Shown here: in pieces, positions 1-12,965 of the stretch | How positions within the stretch are numbered: the first letter of the stretch is position 1 | How the letters are laid out: each line of letters opens with the position of its first letter | Source of the DNA: Gordionus sp. m RMFG-2023 | Lineage: Eukaryota; Nematomorpha; Gordioida; Chordodea; Parachordodidae | DNA length: 64,000 nt | Assembly: GCF_954871325.1 (NCBI RefSeq) | Contig: NC_088775.1 | Span: forward strand, 52,429,561-52,493,560 | Reading direction: 5' to 3' | The notes under the pieces: generated by a model | What the model saw: only the letters and a program-made list of their open reading frames with translations | Databases searched by the model: none | Told to the model about the DNA's origin: nothing | Program-made: the position numbers and the translations under genes

Positions 1-604
1 AATTTACACAAACGACAAGTCATCTAAGACAATAATGCCTTCAAAGATAGATTTATTAATGACAAATAAATAATCTCACATTGTATATTAGCTGATAGCG
101 GCTACTAAGATTAAGACCTCTGATACAGTCATGTGCTCTCCTAATTCATAAATAAAACGAACCCGAGGAGTTATATCGGAAGGCTCCAAAAAATTTAATA
201 AAATATCCATTTAGAATAAAGACGATGCTCATTATAGCTATGATGCGCATAAGCCAGTAGATTCCCCAACTTATGTCCGTCTTTTATTCATTACTATCAG
301 CTCAAGGTATAAGATTCCTTGGGCTTACGCTAAATAAATATTTTAAGTTGGCAAATAATACATAACAATAGTTTCGGAATCAGAAAGAAGCCAAAAAAAA
401 ATCACAAAATTCTTAGATGATTTTTAACTTAATAATATTTTCCCAATAAATCACCTTCAAAATTATAGAAAATTTTCTGAAATATTTCTGAAAAATAAAT
501 GAATAAGACAATTAGTGCTATTAACTAACTATATTATATTATAAGAATATTATCCTGGAATTGATAATAATTATTAGTATATCTATTAACGTAGACAGAA
601 TTTA
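1..604. other. AT-rich non-coding stretch
   Basis: No gene is recognised here. On the minus strand, about positions 20-230, there is a short coding-like patch in one frame (reading EPSDITPRVRFIYELGEH, then stop codons and more open sequence). It has more balanced base use than its surroundings but matches no family I know. It is probably a decayed transposon gene; a host exon is less likely because no convincing splice pair was seen. Confidence 0.3.
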
Positions 605-2290
605 TCTGTGGGAGAGGGGTAGGATAATTTTTGAGCTTCACCTGTAAAACCCCTATTTACCCTGCTTTCCACCGCGAACCCATGAAAAATTACATTTTGG
701 TATTTTAGATTTTCCTAAGGCAATTTTTATTTGTTAATTGTAATATTTTTATATCATATACGTTGATTGAATAATTGGAAGTACTTATTCTAAAATGTAG
801 ACTCATTTTTGTGCTTTATTAGTGCCTATGAAACAGTAGTCGTCAGTATAAAGGAAAAAATATTAGCAACTAAAATAATAAAAAGCGGCCGAAAGCATCT
901 ATTCTAAAATTTTATATTTTTAGTGCTTAATTGTGTCTTATTCTTGTCCGGTTGGCAGACAAAGAAAAAAGTTATTAGCAAGATTTTTAAAAATAGCTAA
1001 AATTGGCATATCATGAAAATATGGAAAATATAGAAGAACTAAAAGTTTGGACGAATATTTCATGCCTGCTTAGTACTTATATTAGCACAATTTTACACCA
1101 TAAAAAGGTAATTAAATTATAAGCCAACAAATAATATGATATCACGCTTCAAGCATGAAAATATCCAATCTTTTGGAAGCATTAACTCTAAAAAAGTATA
1201 TCAATAGAGGGCATTCATAATATTTTAGATGAGAAAATATTTCCAAGATTGGAATCATACCAGAACGAAATTATAGAAGTGTTGAATATCTGGGGGCGTC
1301 AATATTTAATAAAAAATTTGTACTTGGATCTATTAATTCAGCATTCAGTTTTTCCAGTCAATAAACAGAAAATGGATGCTTTGGAAGAGTTTTAAATATA
1401 GGATTTTAAATTGTGATTCAAAAATTAATTCTAAATAGATGAAGGTTTCATTATCCCAATTCAAAATATTTTTGAATCTTATAGTTTAATCTCATGTATG
1501 AAATTAAGATATGAATCTCATATAAAGAGATAGCCCTTAGGCATTTAGTTTGCCAAACATTTGATGGCACTACTAAAACATAAGTCATGTATTGCTTATA
1601 ATGATGTATGGCGTTGAAGGTTATTCATTTTTTATGTGTTTTATTAGATAGCATTGTAATTCTATCCTTTTATATAAAAAAATTTGGTGTTTTCGAGTAG
1701 CGTCTTTGCGTGTATCACAATCCAATAGTTCTGAATATTCATAAAGAACCAGGTTTTTTCTAAGGCCAACTAGTAGGTTCCGTCCTTGGGAAGATGATGT
1801 ATAGTAGATCGGAATCGACCACCTATTTCCTGTAATATATATTATAAAATAAATGTGTCACTGTATTTTAATAAATTTTAGTCGTTGTTTAGCAAGCCGA
1901 CCAAGTTCATATATTATAACCTGCCTACATGTAGTTAACTGCTTCCATCCATATAAGCAATAAGTATAAATAAAAATGTTATTAGAAAAATAGGAAAAGT
2001 TCTACGATTGACCTTAAGATTCAAGTTATAGCGTATATAGGCACTAAGGTAGTTATAAAATTGAATGAAATATACAAAAAATTAACTTTTCGTATTTTAA
2101 AATATGAGTCTCGATGCGTCAGCAAAAATATAACAAATAGATACCAGAATTAGGGATTTACGCTGAAGTAGAAAACTATTACAATAGATAATTTTTTAAC
2201 CTTCTAACCCTGTGATTGTGCAATTGTTTAGTTTAGTAGTGGTATATTGCGCTTTTACATTTGTATATAAAAGGTCAAACGTCGATTAAA
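605..2290 (+). repeat. Dispersed repeat family R1, copy A (right part missing)
   Basis: Long AT-rich non-coding repeat that can be aligned by eye with 13690-14882 and 46575-49530. Shared landmarks in order are: a G-rich left end; repeated blocks of the type 'tgctttattag...ttggtaaac...attagcaaaataa'; 'tttcagtcaataaacaaaa'; 'gattttaaattgcgattcaa'; 'gattcaaaatattttt'; 'gaatctcatat' plus 'tttgccaaac'; and a right part with 'gcgtttttacattt'. No reading frame is evident. The right end is lost where the gypsy fossil begins. The superfamily is unknown; G-rich left ends and C-rich right ends in the fuller copies suggest a DNA transposon with G/C-tract termini. Confidence 0.7.
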
Positions 2291-2309
2291 AGTTTCATCA
2301 TTCATTTTA

Positions 2310-5300
2310 TGCATCACACATAGTAATTGTTCAAAAGAAAGATAAAACATTACGAATTTGCGGGGATTTTAAAAGAACTATAAATCAAAATATTAATATT
2401 GATTCATACCCAATACCAAGAATCCTTTATTAGCCAGCTTGGGAAAAGGAGAGGAATTTTCAATATTGGATCTCTCAGATGCCTATTTTCAAATTAAAGT
2501 GGGAGAAGAGTCTCAAAAATATCTTGTAATCAATATGCATAGAAGATTATTAAAATATACAAGACTACCTTTTGGTATATTGTCTTCTCCAGCTATATTT
2601 CAACGAGCCATCGAGAATTTATTAAAAGGTTTTGAAGGAGTAGCTTGTTATTTAGATGATATTATAATAACCGGGAAAAATAGAGAGAAGCACGAAGCAA
2701 AATTAAAAAAGGTACTAAAATGTCTAGATGAAAATGGAATCAAGCTAAAAATAGAAAAATGTAAATTTTTCAAACAAAATGTCGAGTACATAGGACTAGT
2801 GTTGTTAAACGGCTCGTTTCAAGCCGATTTTTAAAAACGGCTAACTCAATAGTATAACCAGAAAAACATTGCCTAAGCCTTGAGATTTCGCTAATTGATG
2901 TCTAGACCATTGTACCATCTATGAGCAAAATCTTCAGGCTTGCGTAATATTATTTTAGATAAAATATTGAGTTAGCCGTTTTTAAAAATCGGCTCAAATC
3001 GAGCCGTTTAACAATACTACATAGGACACAATATTTCAAAAACGGGATTACAACTACAGAAAAAAATACTGAGGCAGTAAAAAAAGCACCAGAACCAACA
3101 AATTTGAAACAATACAGTCATTTCTAGGGTCAGCAACATACTATTCAAAATTTATTTCAAATTTTGCAACCAAAGCCAAACCATTATACAAATTATTAGA
3201 AAAAGCAGTTGCTTGGAGAAGGACTAATGAATGCAAAGACGCGTATAAAAAAATAAAGGAAGAAATAAGTAGTACTCCTATATTACAACATTATCATCCT
3301 AAATTACCCATTATATTAGTAACAGATGCGTCAGCCATAGGAATTGGGGCAGTAATATCACATATAGAGGTGGGTAAGGAGAGACCAAATACATTCGTCT
3401 CATGAACACTAAATGCAGCTGAGAAAAATTATAGCCAAATAGAAAGAGAAACTCTCGCCATCATATTTGGGGTTACAAAATTCAAAGAATTTATATATGG
3501 AAAAACACATTACAAAAGACCACAAGCCATTAATGAGTTTATTTCATCTAAGCAAAGACATACCAACAACATCTACTGCCAGAATACAAAGATGGGCTTT
3601 ATTATTAGCAGGTTACCAATATGAAATAGAAGTCAAAATTAGTAGACAAATAGAAAATGCTGACATGCTATCTAGAATACTTATAAAGGGAACTCCAATA
3701 TCAAAAGAAGAAACGCTAGATCAAATACAGGTGAAAGATAAACCTTTAAATGCAAGCGAAATTGAAAGAGAAACATTGCGAGATGATATACCTTCTAAAG
3801 TATACAGATATACAATAGACGGATGACCAATAAACTATGATGCATGTTTAAAGGAGAGAGGAAATTACAACAGAGAGAGGTTGTTTATTGTGGAGAACTA
3901 AAATGATAATACCACAATACCGAAACAATGTATTAGACATGATAAATCAAGGACATATTGGAATGGTAAAAATGAAGACGAGAGCAAGACAATACGCGTG
4001 GTGGCCGAATATAAACAAAGATATAGAAACATGGGTCGAAAAATGTAGAGAATGCCAGGAACAACACCCAATAGACATCAATTCAAAATTGGCCAAAACC
4101 ACCATATGCATGGCACTATTGATTATGCTGGACCATTTCAAAATCATTATTGGTTGGTAGTGATAGATGCTAGCAGTAGCTGGCCAGAAATAATTCCCAT
4201 GACTAGTATTACAACCGAAGGCACAGCACGATCTAAATATTAATATTTTTGCCAGATTCGAATTTCCTAAGATAATCGTTTCGGATAACGGACCACAATT
4301 CAGCAGCAAATAATTCCATGAATTCAGCAGCAAATAATTCCATGATTTCTGCGAAAAAATGGAATACAATTAGTGCACGGAAGTCCTTACCATCTTCAGA
4401 CAAACGGCATGACCGAACGATTAGTTCGAACTTTTAAACAGAGCATGAATAAAAGAAACGAGGGGGATTACCAGTCTAGCTATTTTTCTCTACAATTACA
4501 GAAATACACCAGGGGCAGAAACTAAACAAAGTCCCGCTGAAATACTACTAAAAATTAAACCTAGAGGATTGTTAGACCAAATTTTCGAACAGAGGAACAA
4601 AAGGAGAAGTTAGAATACTACACTCAAAAATTCGAGATTATTGAAAAAGCATGGTCGCGCATTTACAATAATAAAGAAAAAAAATGGGAAAAAGCCATTA
4701 TTAAAAGCATACTCGGATCACTACGATATGAAGTAAGTATAGAGGGTAAAACGATTATACGTCATACTGATCAATTAAGGAAAAGAACCGAAAATATATT
4801 AACTGATGAATACGAATTAGAAGAGAGACCCGAAGTGGAAGAGAGAGTAAACAAAGAGGGTATAATAAGCAATAACGATGAATTGAATCTAAAGGAGAGG
4901 GAGGAAGAAACTACAAGTCAAAATCGTTATGCCAAAAGAATACGAATGAAACCCAATAGATTGAGGATAAATGATAAGTATTGACTTGTTGTTATTTTTT
5001 TGTATTTTGACTTGTTGCTTTGTTATTTTTTTGTATTTTTTGTAAAATGTTTATTTTCATTATTTTATATTATGATATGAATTTGAATAACGGAAAAATG
5101 AAATTTTGAAAAATAAAAAATTGCGATTTCGATATTTCTATAAATTACTAAATAAAACACTATTGCGATTTCGATATTTCTATAATTACTAAAAAAGACA
5201 TAACATGAAAATTAGATTATAAAATAAATGTGCCCATTACCTAATCATATTTACCATAGGGAGGGAGGGAGAGTGTTCCCCTTGTCTAAGCCAGGGTAAG

Positions 5301-5400
5301 CAAATCAAAAATTTATTTTACAAATTTTTTTATTTTTAATAGGATATTATGTAAAGAAAATAAAATAGTTGTATCACATTTTTTATAATAATTTAGAAAC
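2310..5400 (+). mobile_element. Ty3/gypsy LTR retrotransposon fossil 1 (broken)
   Basis: Remains of a gypsy pol gene in the normal order. Reverse transcriptase comes first (about 2.33-3.15 kb, with LDLSDAYFQIKV, LPFGILSSPAIFQR and YLDDIIITG), then RNase H (about 3.2-3.8 kb, with TDASAIGIGA), then integrase (about 3.9-4.6 kb, with the zinc-binding H-H-C-C region and the core). A purine tract at about 5258-5273 is followed by TGTTCCCC, which may be the start of a 3' LTR at about 5274. The 5' LTR, gag and protease are absent from the window. The element is an old fossil with several breaks. It was later hit by a hAT MITE (2797-3019). Confidence 0.85.
2797..3019. mobile_element. hAT-type MITE inside gypsy fossil 1
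   Basis: A 223-bp element with 20-bp terminal inverted repeats, TAGTGTTGTTAAACGGCTCG on the left and the same with one difference on the right. It is flanked by a perfect 8-bp target duplication CATAGGAC (2789-2796 and 3020-3027). Eight-bp duplications and these ends point to hAT. The subterminal regions repeat the motif CGGCTC / gagccg and 'gttagccgtttttaaaaatcgg'. It has no coding capacity. A diverged second copy lies at 40360-40573. It is younger than the gypsy copy it interrupts. Confidence 0.93.
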
Positions 5401-5581
5401 ATTATTTATCAATTCATCAATATAAAATATAAAAAAAGTTGACTAAAAAAATGACTTAAAATATATAGAGAAATAAATATAAAATATAAGTTTTTTACTG
5501 AGGATGACTATAGTGTATAGACTAGGCTGACTTATGTCTACCTCATAAATTTAAAAAGCGAGGGAAAGATTTCGACCCTAA

Positions 5582-5990
5582 GTGTCGATGTTGTCTAACC
5601 TGTATATATTCAACTCTATAATCATCAATAAATTCCGGTTGGCGAACTATCCAAACCTCCTGGAATACGTTCAATCCATATCTGATGGGAAAAAAACAAG
5701 ATGGGCTTCAAACAATCCTTGGTGTAAAGGAAAACACCTTATTTTGGATTTCACTTGTGTCTCCCAATTCTCCACTAACACAAACATCTACTCAATTATT
5801 ACAGCCGATAGGTAAAAAATTAGAAAGTATCACGACTTTTCGGATTTTCTTTTTCTTAGGCTATAATTATTTTAAGATTTTAGGTAAAATAAATTCTCAA
5901 ATTAATGGTGATTATGGATCCTCTCTTCAAATGTTACAATCAACTCAAATAGCCGTGTTCCTAGGTAACTAACCCCTCTATTTAAATTTC
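5582..5990 (+). pseudogene. LINE 3' fragment (C-terminal part of the RT protein)
   Basis: Two overlapping frames carry pieces of the C-terminal region found downstream of reverse transcriptase in one non-LTR family: NPWCKGKHLILDFTCVS (compare 'PW..GK.LVWDFTC') and, in the other frame, IGKKLESIT followed by the conserved end region INSQINGDYG...IAVFLGN. The same family is represented by 21736-23170 and 53690-59830. Coding continuity is broken, so this is a 5'-truncated dead copy, which is usual for LINEs. The assignment rests on remembered family patterns, not on a search. Confidence 0.5.
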
Positions 5991-6189
5991 CATTTAAATT
6001 TCTAAAATTAAAAATATAATACAATACCTAATAAATTCAATCACACCTAAATTAAATTACTTGACGAAAGAATGAAACAGAAAAATATAAAAAGTAAACA
6101 ATGAATGAAATATTATAAAATGTTAGGCATAATCATGTTTTAAATGTTTATGTATATTAATTAAAAAGCAATTCATAGTAAACTTTTAT

Positions 6190-6300
6190 CTTTTTAATCG
6201 GTCGGACCGGACCATCTTGCCGGACCAAATCGTACCTTCGGACCCAATATTCAGATGAGACCGGACTGGATCATCGGTTCGACCGGACAACTATAAACAC
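6190..6300. repeat. GGACC-rich repeat patch, probably a transposon end
   Basis: A GC-rich island in AT-rich DNA, made of repeated GGACCGGAC-like units (ggtcggaccggacc, ccggaccaaat, gaccggactgg, gaccggac). Such short repeated motifs sit next to the ends of several hAT- and piggyBac-like elements in this window (for example GGTCCGGTCT at 42147). No partner end or target duplication was found, so this is taken as an orphan end. Confidence 0.4.
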
Positions 6301-6747
6301 TAGGCAGAGAGTAGTTATTTTTAATATTTTTTTAAAAAAAAATTATCGCACGCATTTAAATATTATATAATTTTACATGTTAAGGTTCTTAAATTTTTAC
6401 ATTAAAAATCAGGACTATTATCCCTAAAAGAACAAAAAACATAATTTTATATTGTTTAATTTTTTTATACAAACTCGGGGAGACCGGGGTAAAGCGATTG
6501 ACGGGATAATAATGCGCGAATATTTTTTTAATTCTTGAGCATAAAGACCCTCAATATGGTGTAGAGATGTATTTATTTATATAATTTCTTATCTATATCC
6601 ATCTTTTGGAAATTCTTCCTGGTTTGACATATTTTGCCAAAAAAACTATTTACCCAAAAATTATAAAAATCACGCACTAGTAAATTTTGCTTAACAAAAT
6701 ATATTTATTATCATTATTTGAAAATTTGTATAAGGGAAATATAGTAT

Positions 6748-8760
6748 GCCTGTGCGCCACCGCCAGTAATTTTTGACCATGCCAACGCCATAAAAGTGTC
6801 GGCGCTTAACATGTCGCTGCCGATAGAAAACTTGGTGGCGTGAAACATATTTTTTATTTTTAAAAATATATTATGAATAGAAAAAATAATATTAAATATA
6901 ATTTAAATTATTGAAAAATGCGATTTTATTTTTTGATATAACTTTTGATATGTGGACTGACAAATATAGACGGCGAAATTATACTACCTTTACATTGCAA
7001 GAAACAGATAATAATTTTAATATCGCATTTTATACATTGGCTACGCATCATGTCACTCAAAAACATACCACCGAAACTATTATTTCCGCGATAGATAAAG
7101 TTGAAAATGAAAATTTAGGATATAAGAAAATTTAAATGCAGGACCCAATGTAAAGAAAAGTGTTCGTCTAGGAGAATATGACCATCATGTATGTTTGGGC
7201 GATGGATTACATAATCTAGTGACAATAAGTAGATGGAATAAAAAAAATTAATAAAATAAAAAATCTCATTAAAAAAGTGAAATTATAGTTGCATTAAGAT
7301 TCAAAACATCGGATTTTGAAGATAAAATCGATATCGAAAATAGGAAATGTTTTTAAACGTTATTATCGGATATTTTAGATTTTGATGATAATAATCCTAT
7401 TTAAGATGATCGTTTTGATAATGAAGTGCAAATCAAAAATCAAAAAAACATAAAACCTTAAAATTAAATGTTCCTACAATGTATATATGAAACTAGCAGA
7501 TTTAAAAATAAATCTTATTCTCAATTTTGACCATTTTGGTTTAGGATTTTATTTATCTTTCAGCAAGGTTGCATATTATAGTAATACAAACCTAATATTA
7601 TATATATTTTGCTGAAATGAAATGGATTAATTTTATATGAAAATATGATATATGTATTAAATAAAATGGTTATAGTTGCTCTTATCATAACCCATATCTG
7701 ATAAAAATTCGTCAAAGCCTCTTTTGATACTTTGAACTTTTAAAATTCCTTAGAAATTTTTAAAAAACTGTTGAATTTGTATACGCTCAAAAAGAATGTA
7801 CTATAAATTTCTCCTTATTATATTGTAGTGAAATTAAAAATCATTTAATAGTAAAAGAATATGATAGTTCTCCAGTAGCATCCCTTAATCAAAATATGCT
7901 TAATAATTTTGATCATGTTCCAATAACTGATCTACAGGGTATTTTAAAATACATAAATTAGTTTTTATTTATTCATTTCTCCCTGTTTCATTTTTTACTT
8001 AGTTGTTAGAAGCACTGGCCTCGTTTTCAAACTATAAACATAGTAAATAAATATTTAAAGGAAAATTTTACTCTGGTACAATTATGTCAGTACTACTTCT
8101 CTGTTTCTACGAATTAACTGAATGTGAAACAGTAAAACTTGCTTCAGAATTCGATTATCTTAAGGTATTACCTACTAAAAGTTCATCACAAGAATCTGGA
8201 ATAGTACTATTTAACTAGTCTAGAAAAAAAGTGTTATTTATTACTCTCACCTTATAATTTAAAGATATAAAAGCATTGGATCTTCCTAAACAGTATTAGC
8301 TAGAAAAGTCATGTACGTTCCAGCTACGAGCACACCCAGCGAGATATATTTTTCATATCTGGGACCACTTTGAACTCTAAAAGATCACCAATATGTTCTA
8401 TACATCTAAATAAAATAATATTTAAACATGATAATTATAACTTTATAAAACCTTTAAATTATAGTTAATTTAATTTTTTAAGAACTTAATATTTTTATTC
8501 CGCTTAATATTGTAATTTAAAAATTTTTAAAATTATAATACTAATTATAAAATAAATTTTACATGCAATTATATATATATATCTAATATAACAAGTCATA
8601 TTAGAAATTTGAATAAGGCATAAATTTTATTTTATAAGTGTTTCCAATAAATTTATAATTTTAATTAAAAAATTTAAGTTAGAGCGGCGGCGTCTCGATT
8701 TGCCTCAGCCAGCCGGTCGTTTAAAAAAAAGCCGCCGCCGATAAGGTTATCTGCGCAGGT
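6748..8760 (+). mobile_element. hAT transposon relic with GCCGCC-rich ends
   Basis: Ends GCCTGTGCGCCACCGCC (left) and the complement of GGCGGCGGC...ctgcgcaggt (right) form imperfect terminal inverted repeats. The flanks share five identical bases (AGTAT) of an 8-bp target duplication. Inside are degenerate transposase pieces in the right order. First is FDITFDMWTDKYRRRNYTTF with LATHHVTQKHT (6911-7135), next GPNVKKSVRLGEYDHH (about 7145-7215), then WPRFQTINIVNKYLKENF (about 8015-8075), and finally the C-terminal dimerisation region VMYVPATSTPSE (about 8310-8350). Several stops and frame changes separate them, so the transposase is dead. Confidence 0.75.
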
Positions 8761-11184
8761 CTAAGTATGACTAGCCATGATTTTGCTTTAAAAAAAGGGA
8801 TTATGAATTAGATTTAAAGAAACAAATTTAATAATTCCTAATCTTTAAGATAAAATATAAATCAAAGCCTTATCTATAATAGTTTTTGAGCTATATCTAT
8901 TACGTGAGTTTGCCAGTCAAAACATGGTATTATTAACTGGCCATAATATATTATTTAATATTTTATAAATTATTTTCTGTACGTTAAACATTTTTATACC
9001 AATAAAAATTAACCACTTATCTATTTAATGATTTTATAAATTATTCTCTTAATTATCCATGTGTTAAATTCTTATTTCAATAATTTAATCATTCATTTAA
9101 AAATTTATGATGTTTAATAAACTTAATAAGAAAATTATAATGAATACACAACAATAATGAAAGTCATTTATAATTATGAAAATTATAAAATATTAATTTA
9201 CATAAATAAAAAACAAATATTATTATATTAAGCATTCTTCACAATGAATGCATTTAATTCACTCTTCTCCTTTCTTGCTCTTTGAATATTTCTCCTTGCA
9301 TATAATGCAAGCTACTCATTCTTCTTAGTAAAATTTAGGAAACTTTAACACATATTTTTTTTTCTAAATCATGTGCAAATATTCTTATCTAAAAACAAAT
9401 AATTTTAAACATAAACTTTTTTATATAATTAAATCAATAATTATTTAACAGGTAATTAATTCTAATATATATTTAATATCATTAAAAAATTCTCTAACAT
9501 ATTTATAAAATTAATAATTCTACCATAACTAATTTATCTAACAGATAATTCTAATATGTCATTAATATAATTAAAAAATTGTTTAGCATATTTATATTTT
9601 AATTATTTTATACTAAACCCCTAAAATGATTTGCTAGCTTGTTTTATTAAAATTTCCTACTGAGGTTTGGTGAATAAATCTATTTGAATTCCATTCCATA
9701 TGGGGATATTGCAAAATCTATTAGTATTTTTGTATTGCTCTTATTAAAGTTGTTGTAGGATTATTAAATTTAATCAAAACTGATAATGTAGAATTTTTAT
9801 TAATGATTATATCATCAATTGCCAATTTAATTTGTTCTGCATCATCAATGTTAGTTTATGTAAGCTTTTCATTTCAAAAGGAATATGTGAATTTTCCAGT
9901 AAATACATGGCCAGACAATATTCACCTATTTTTTATCATTAAATGCCTTTATATGCATATTAAATGAAACTTGTAAGCTTTAATTTTTGATTTTTTCACC
10001 AAAGAAATAAGTGTATAATGTGATTTTTCTAGAAAGAGGTACTAAAAATCATTAATTTTAATTTTTTTTAGATTGTTCTATTTATATAAAATTAGGTAAG
10101 GTGCATATCATAAATACACATTTTGACCAATTTTGAATTAATTGTACCAATAAATTAAAAGTAAAGTGGTGGTTAGTCTTCAAACATGGCCATTTATGCC
10201 ATACCTCCCCTAAGTTTATAGCTTAATTAAAAGTCATGCAATAACGATTTGTCTAATATATATAACCTTGAGGTGAATATGGGTAAAACGTATAAAATGT
10301 TCCCCCTGATTACAGCTGAGATAATTTGAAATATTAAGGTTTAATAAATATTTATCAAATTTGATGTATAAATAAAAAATTGTCGCAAAAGGTTAAAATT
10401 TTTTAAATAAAAATCATGTTTTTATTAGTAAATACCTAATTTATAAATTTAAGGTCGAAAAAATCTTGAATTTTATAACAATATATTAAATTTACCCCAA
10501 AAATTATTCAAATTTTTTCTCCTACTGGCGGGCTACATTTTTTAAAAATTTTACGGTAATGGGCTATTTTTGAAATTAGATTCTGATAATCCGGTTTTAA
10601 TAAAACAGACAATTGTGATTTTATGCGAGCATATTATTTTAGATATCATTTGTTATGCTAACCCTTTGCGATAGGTCAGAAATACCCATTTGTTTTGCTT
10701 AAGGATATAATAAATAGTATTGTTAAATTATCTAACTTAGGCCAACCCCAATACGGCTTATGATCAAAACCTCCAAGTTATGCCTCAACTTAAAAATTGA
10801 GACGAATTTTTAAAGATAAAAATTTAGTTAAAAAGTTAAATAATTTAATAAACATATGAAGGCTGAATATAATTGCATTAATGAATACCCAAAGAAAACA
10901 TAATTGCATCTAAAAAATTTAATTTTGTCTAATGCATAAATATTTCTTGGCTTCATTGGTTAAATTTCATTTGTTGACTAAGGTTTTTAGAATGTTGAAT
11001 GCTATTAACGAAAATTGACAATTAGTAGATGTAACTATCGAGATATATATTATTAATTTTTGTATTTCCACTAAAATGAAAACGAGTTAGCATAGATGGT
11101 AAAAATAAAAGAGTTTGACATTTAAAAAAAAAAACTTTTATAAAGGCAATGTGTAAAATACAATTATTTTTCAAAAATATAAAC
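8761..11184. other. Long non-coding AT-rich stretch (probable intron)
   Basis: No gene is recognised. One patch at about 9650-9910 reads as broken coding sequence on the minus strand (DDAEQIKLAIDD, NSTLSVLIKFNNPTTTLI, then stops) but was not identified. If the LIM exon next to it belongs to a minus-strand gene, this stretch is the intron after that exon. Confidence 0.4.
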
Positions 11185-11358
11185 TTCAAGAATGGGTTTT
11201 TTACAGGCCGCACATCTGGGTGAAAATAATTCATGGTAATCGGATTCACAAAAGGGGAGACCTTTGTATTCGAAAAAATTTTGGGTTCCGATTTCACGTT
11301 TGCATTGCGAGCATCTGAAATGTTCGGGATGCCAATCCTTTCCCAGAGCATGAATTGA
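11185..11358 (-). CDS. Host exon encoding paxillin-type LIM domain sequence
   Basis: On the minus strand one frame reads 58 codons without a stop and contains [16 protein letters not shown], then [20 protein letters not shown], then [17 protein letters not shown]. This is the second half of one LIM domain (H-x2-C, C-x2-C and C-x2-D zinc ligands) and the first C-x2-C pair of the next. The wording WHPEHF.C..C...IG..NFFE..G.P.CE.DYH.LFSPRC is typical of LIM1/LIM2 of paxillin, Hic-5 and leupaxin, focal-adhesion scaffold proteins. The bounds come from an AG at 11359-11360 (3' splice site after attatttaag) and a GT at 11183-11184 (donor gtttat). Both boundaries are phase 0 and 174 nt is an exact multiple of three. 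The reading frame is intact with all visible ligands present, so it looks functional. The first ligands of the domain must lie in an upstream exon that was not found. The long ORF that opens at this site in another frame is a shadow. Confidence 0.85.
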
Positions 11359-11974
11359 CTTAAATAATTAAGAATATAACATTTTGTTAATTCAAGTAAT
11401 AGTTAGCAGGAGTAGTGCTGTTGAAAACCAAACTTTAGCCTAACCTAAAACTTTTAAGCTTAATTTTTAGGCAAATAATCGGCTAGACCTAATATTGCTC
11501 TTCCAAAAATCTTGTCTAAACCTAATTAAGTTTTTCAAGTTTCTGAATAAAATTTGGCTAGAGCTAATTAATTTAAAAATACGCCTAATTTAAGTAAAAT
11601 TATTTTGTATTAGAATTTTTCTGCATAGTATAAAAGGTAACCAATGTTCAAAATATTCCTTTTAAAATATTATTGTTGGCTTAATATTGTAAATTAGAAT
11701 CAAATAAACAGTGTTGACCAATTACGGAATTGATCTATTTAGAATAAAAAATGCTTGCATAAAATTTTTGAATAGGTAGAATAAAGATAATATAAAAGGT
11801 GACCGATGTTTTCAGAAGACCAATGTCAATAATCATATTTTAATTCTTTAAATTAATTTCTTTATAATACAAACATAGTGGCGATTCTAGATACACTCAT
11901 TCTAACATAACAAATTGTGGATAATACAAATATTTTCCGAATATTTTTTCTAATCTACTTATTTTTAGTACTGT
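11359..11974. other. Non-coding stretch upstream of the LIM exon
   Basis: AT-rich sequence with no recognised gene or repeat. It would be part of the intron preceding the LIM exon. The exon carrying the first C-x2-C of that LIM domain is expected further upstream on the minus strand but was not recognised. Confidence 0.35.
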
Positions 11975-12965
11975 AAACATTTATAAAAAAAAGAGAACGC
12001 GTTCACGATTAATGTTCACCTTCAAAAGCGGATCGCGTTCATGCTCGTTCAAAACTCTATGAATAATTTTTTTTAAAAAATTCCATTTAATATAAATAAA
12101 TACTATATATATTTTAACATGATATATTAGCCATGTTTAAAATTATAGATTTAAGTGAATAAAAATATATTTTCATTTATTATTAATTTTTAATATATAA
12201 AAACTTTTATTATGAAATAAAATATATCAATTTATTTGAATTGTGTTCAACTATTAAAATTTAAAACCCTTGGTAAAAACTTAATTATAATAGCTAAATT
12301 TCAAATAATCACATTAAAAATAAATAAATTCTAAAAGATATTAATTATTTTATATCTATATATATATATATATTATATTTAATGATATTTACATTATATA
12401 TCTATTATAATAATCGTAATAATTTAATAAGCATATGAAATAAAACAATCTAAAATAAATTATTAACAGAATACTTAAAATAATAAATATTACAATCAAG
12501 TATCTCAAATTGGAACTTGAAGATTTTGAAATAGGTATTATACTATTTTACACATTTTAAATTTGGTAAGGATAGAACTAGTTTACTGAATATATGATGT
12601 TACTGTAAAGTATTTTTTATATTTGGGTCATGGAATTCAGAATCATGTGATGAAATAACAACATTCATGCTTACACTAATCTATAAAATAAATAATATTC
12701 AAATTAATAAACTAAACTATAAAACTGAAATATCGATGGTTAAAAAATTCAAATGTGATAAGGAAACAGCTGATTAAAAAATAACCCCCTTTTCTTAAAA
12801 ATTTTAGATTAATATTAAATATTTTTTATCTCCAAATGAATAAAAATAAGTTTAATTAAACGAACGTAAAAAAGGAACGCGTCCACGTTCATTAAGAATA
12901 AAAGGAACGTCGTTCATCATTTTTTTCAAAAAAATGAACTTCGTTCATTCGTTTACAAAATTACT
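11975..12965 (+). repeat. GAACG-ended repeat, copy 1
   Basis: An AT-rich element whose two ends are packed with GAACG/CGTTC units (gaacgcgttcacg, gcgttcatgctcgttc on the left; ggaacgcgtccacgttc, gaacgtcgttcatc, gaacttcgttcattcg on the right). The interior aligns as a reverse complement with 31657-32945. Shared blocks include 'aaacatggctat' / 'atagccatgttt', the stretch around 'attttgaaatagg', and 'aaggaaacagctgattaaaaaataaccc'. No coding sequence was seen and no target duplication was confirmed. It is probably a non-autonomous DNA transposon. Confidence 0.65.

Noticed and set aside
11022-11351. The 109-codon minus-strand frame starting [12 protein letters not shown]
   Set aside because: It overlaps the LIM exon in another frame, shows no domain, and runs into A/T-rich intron sequence.
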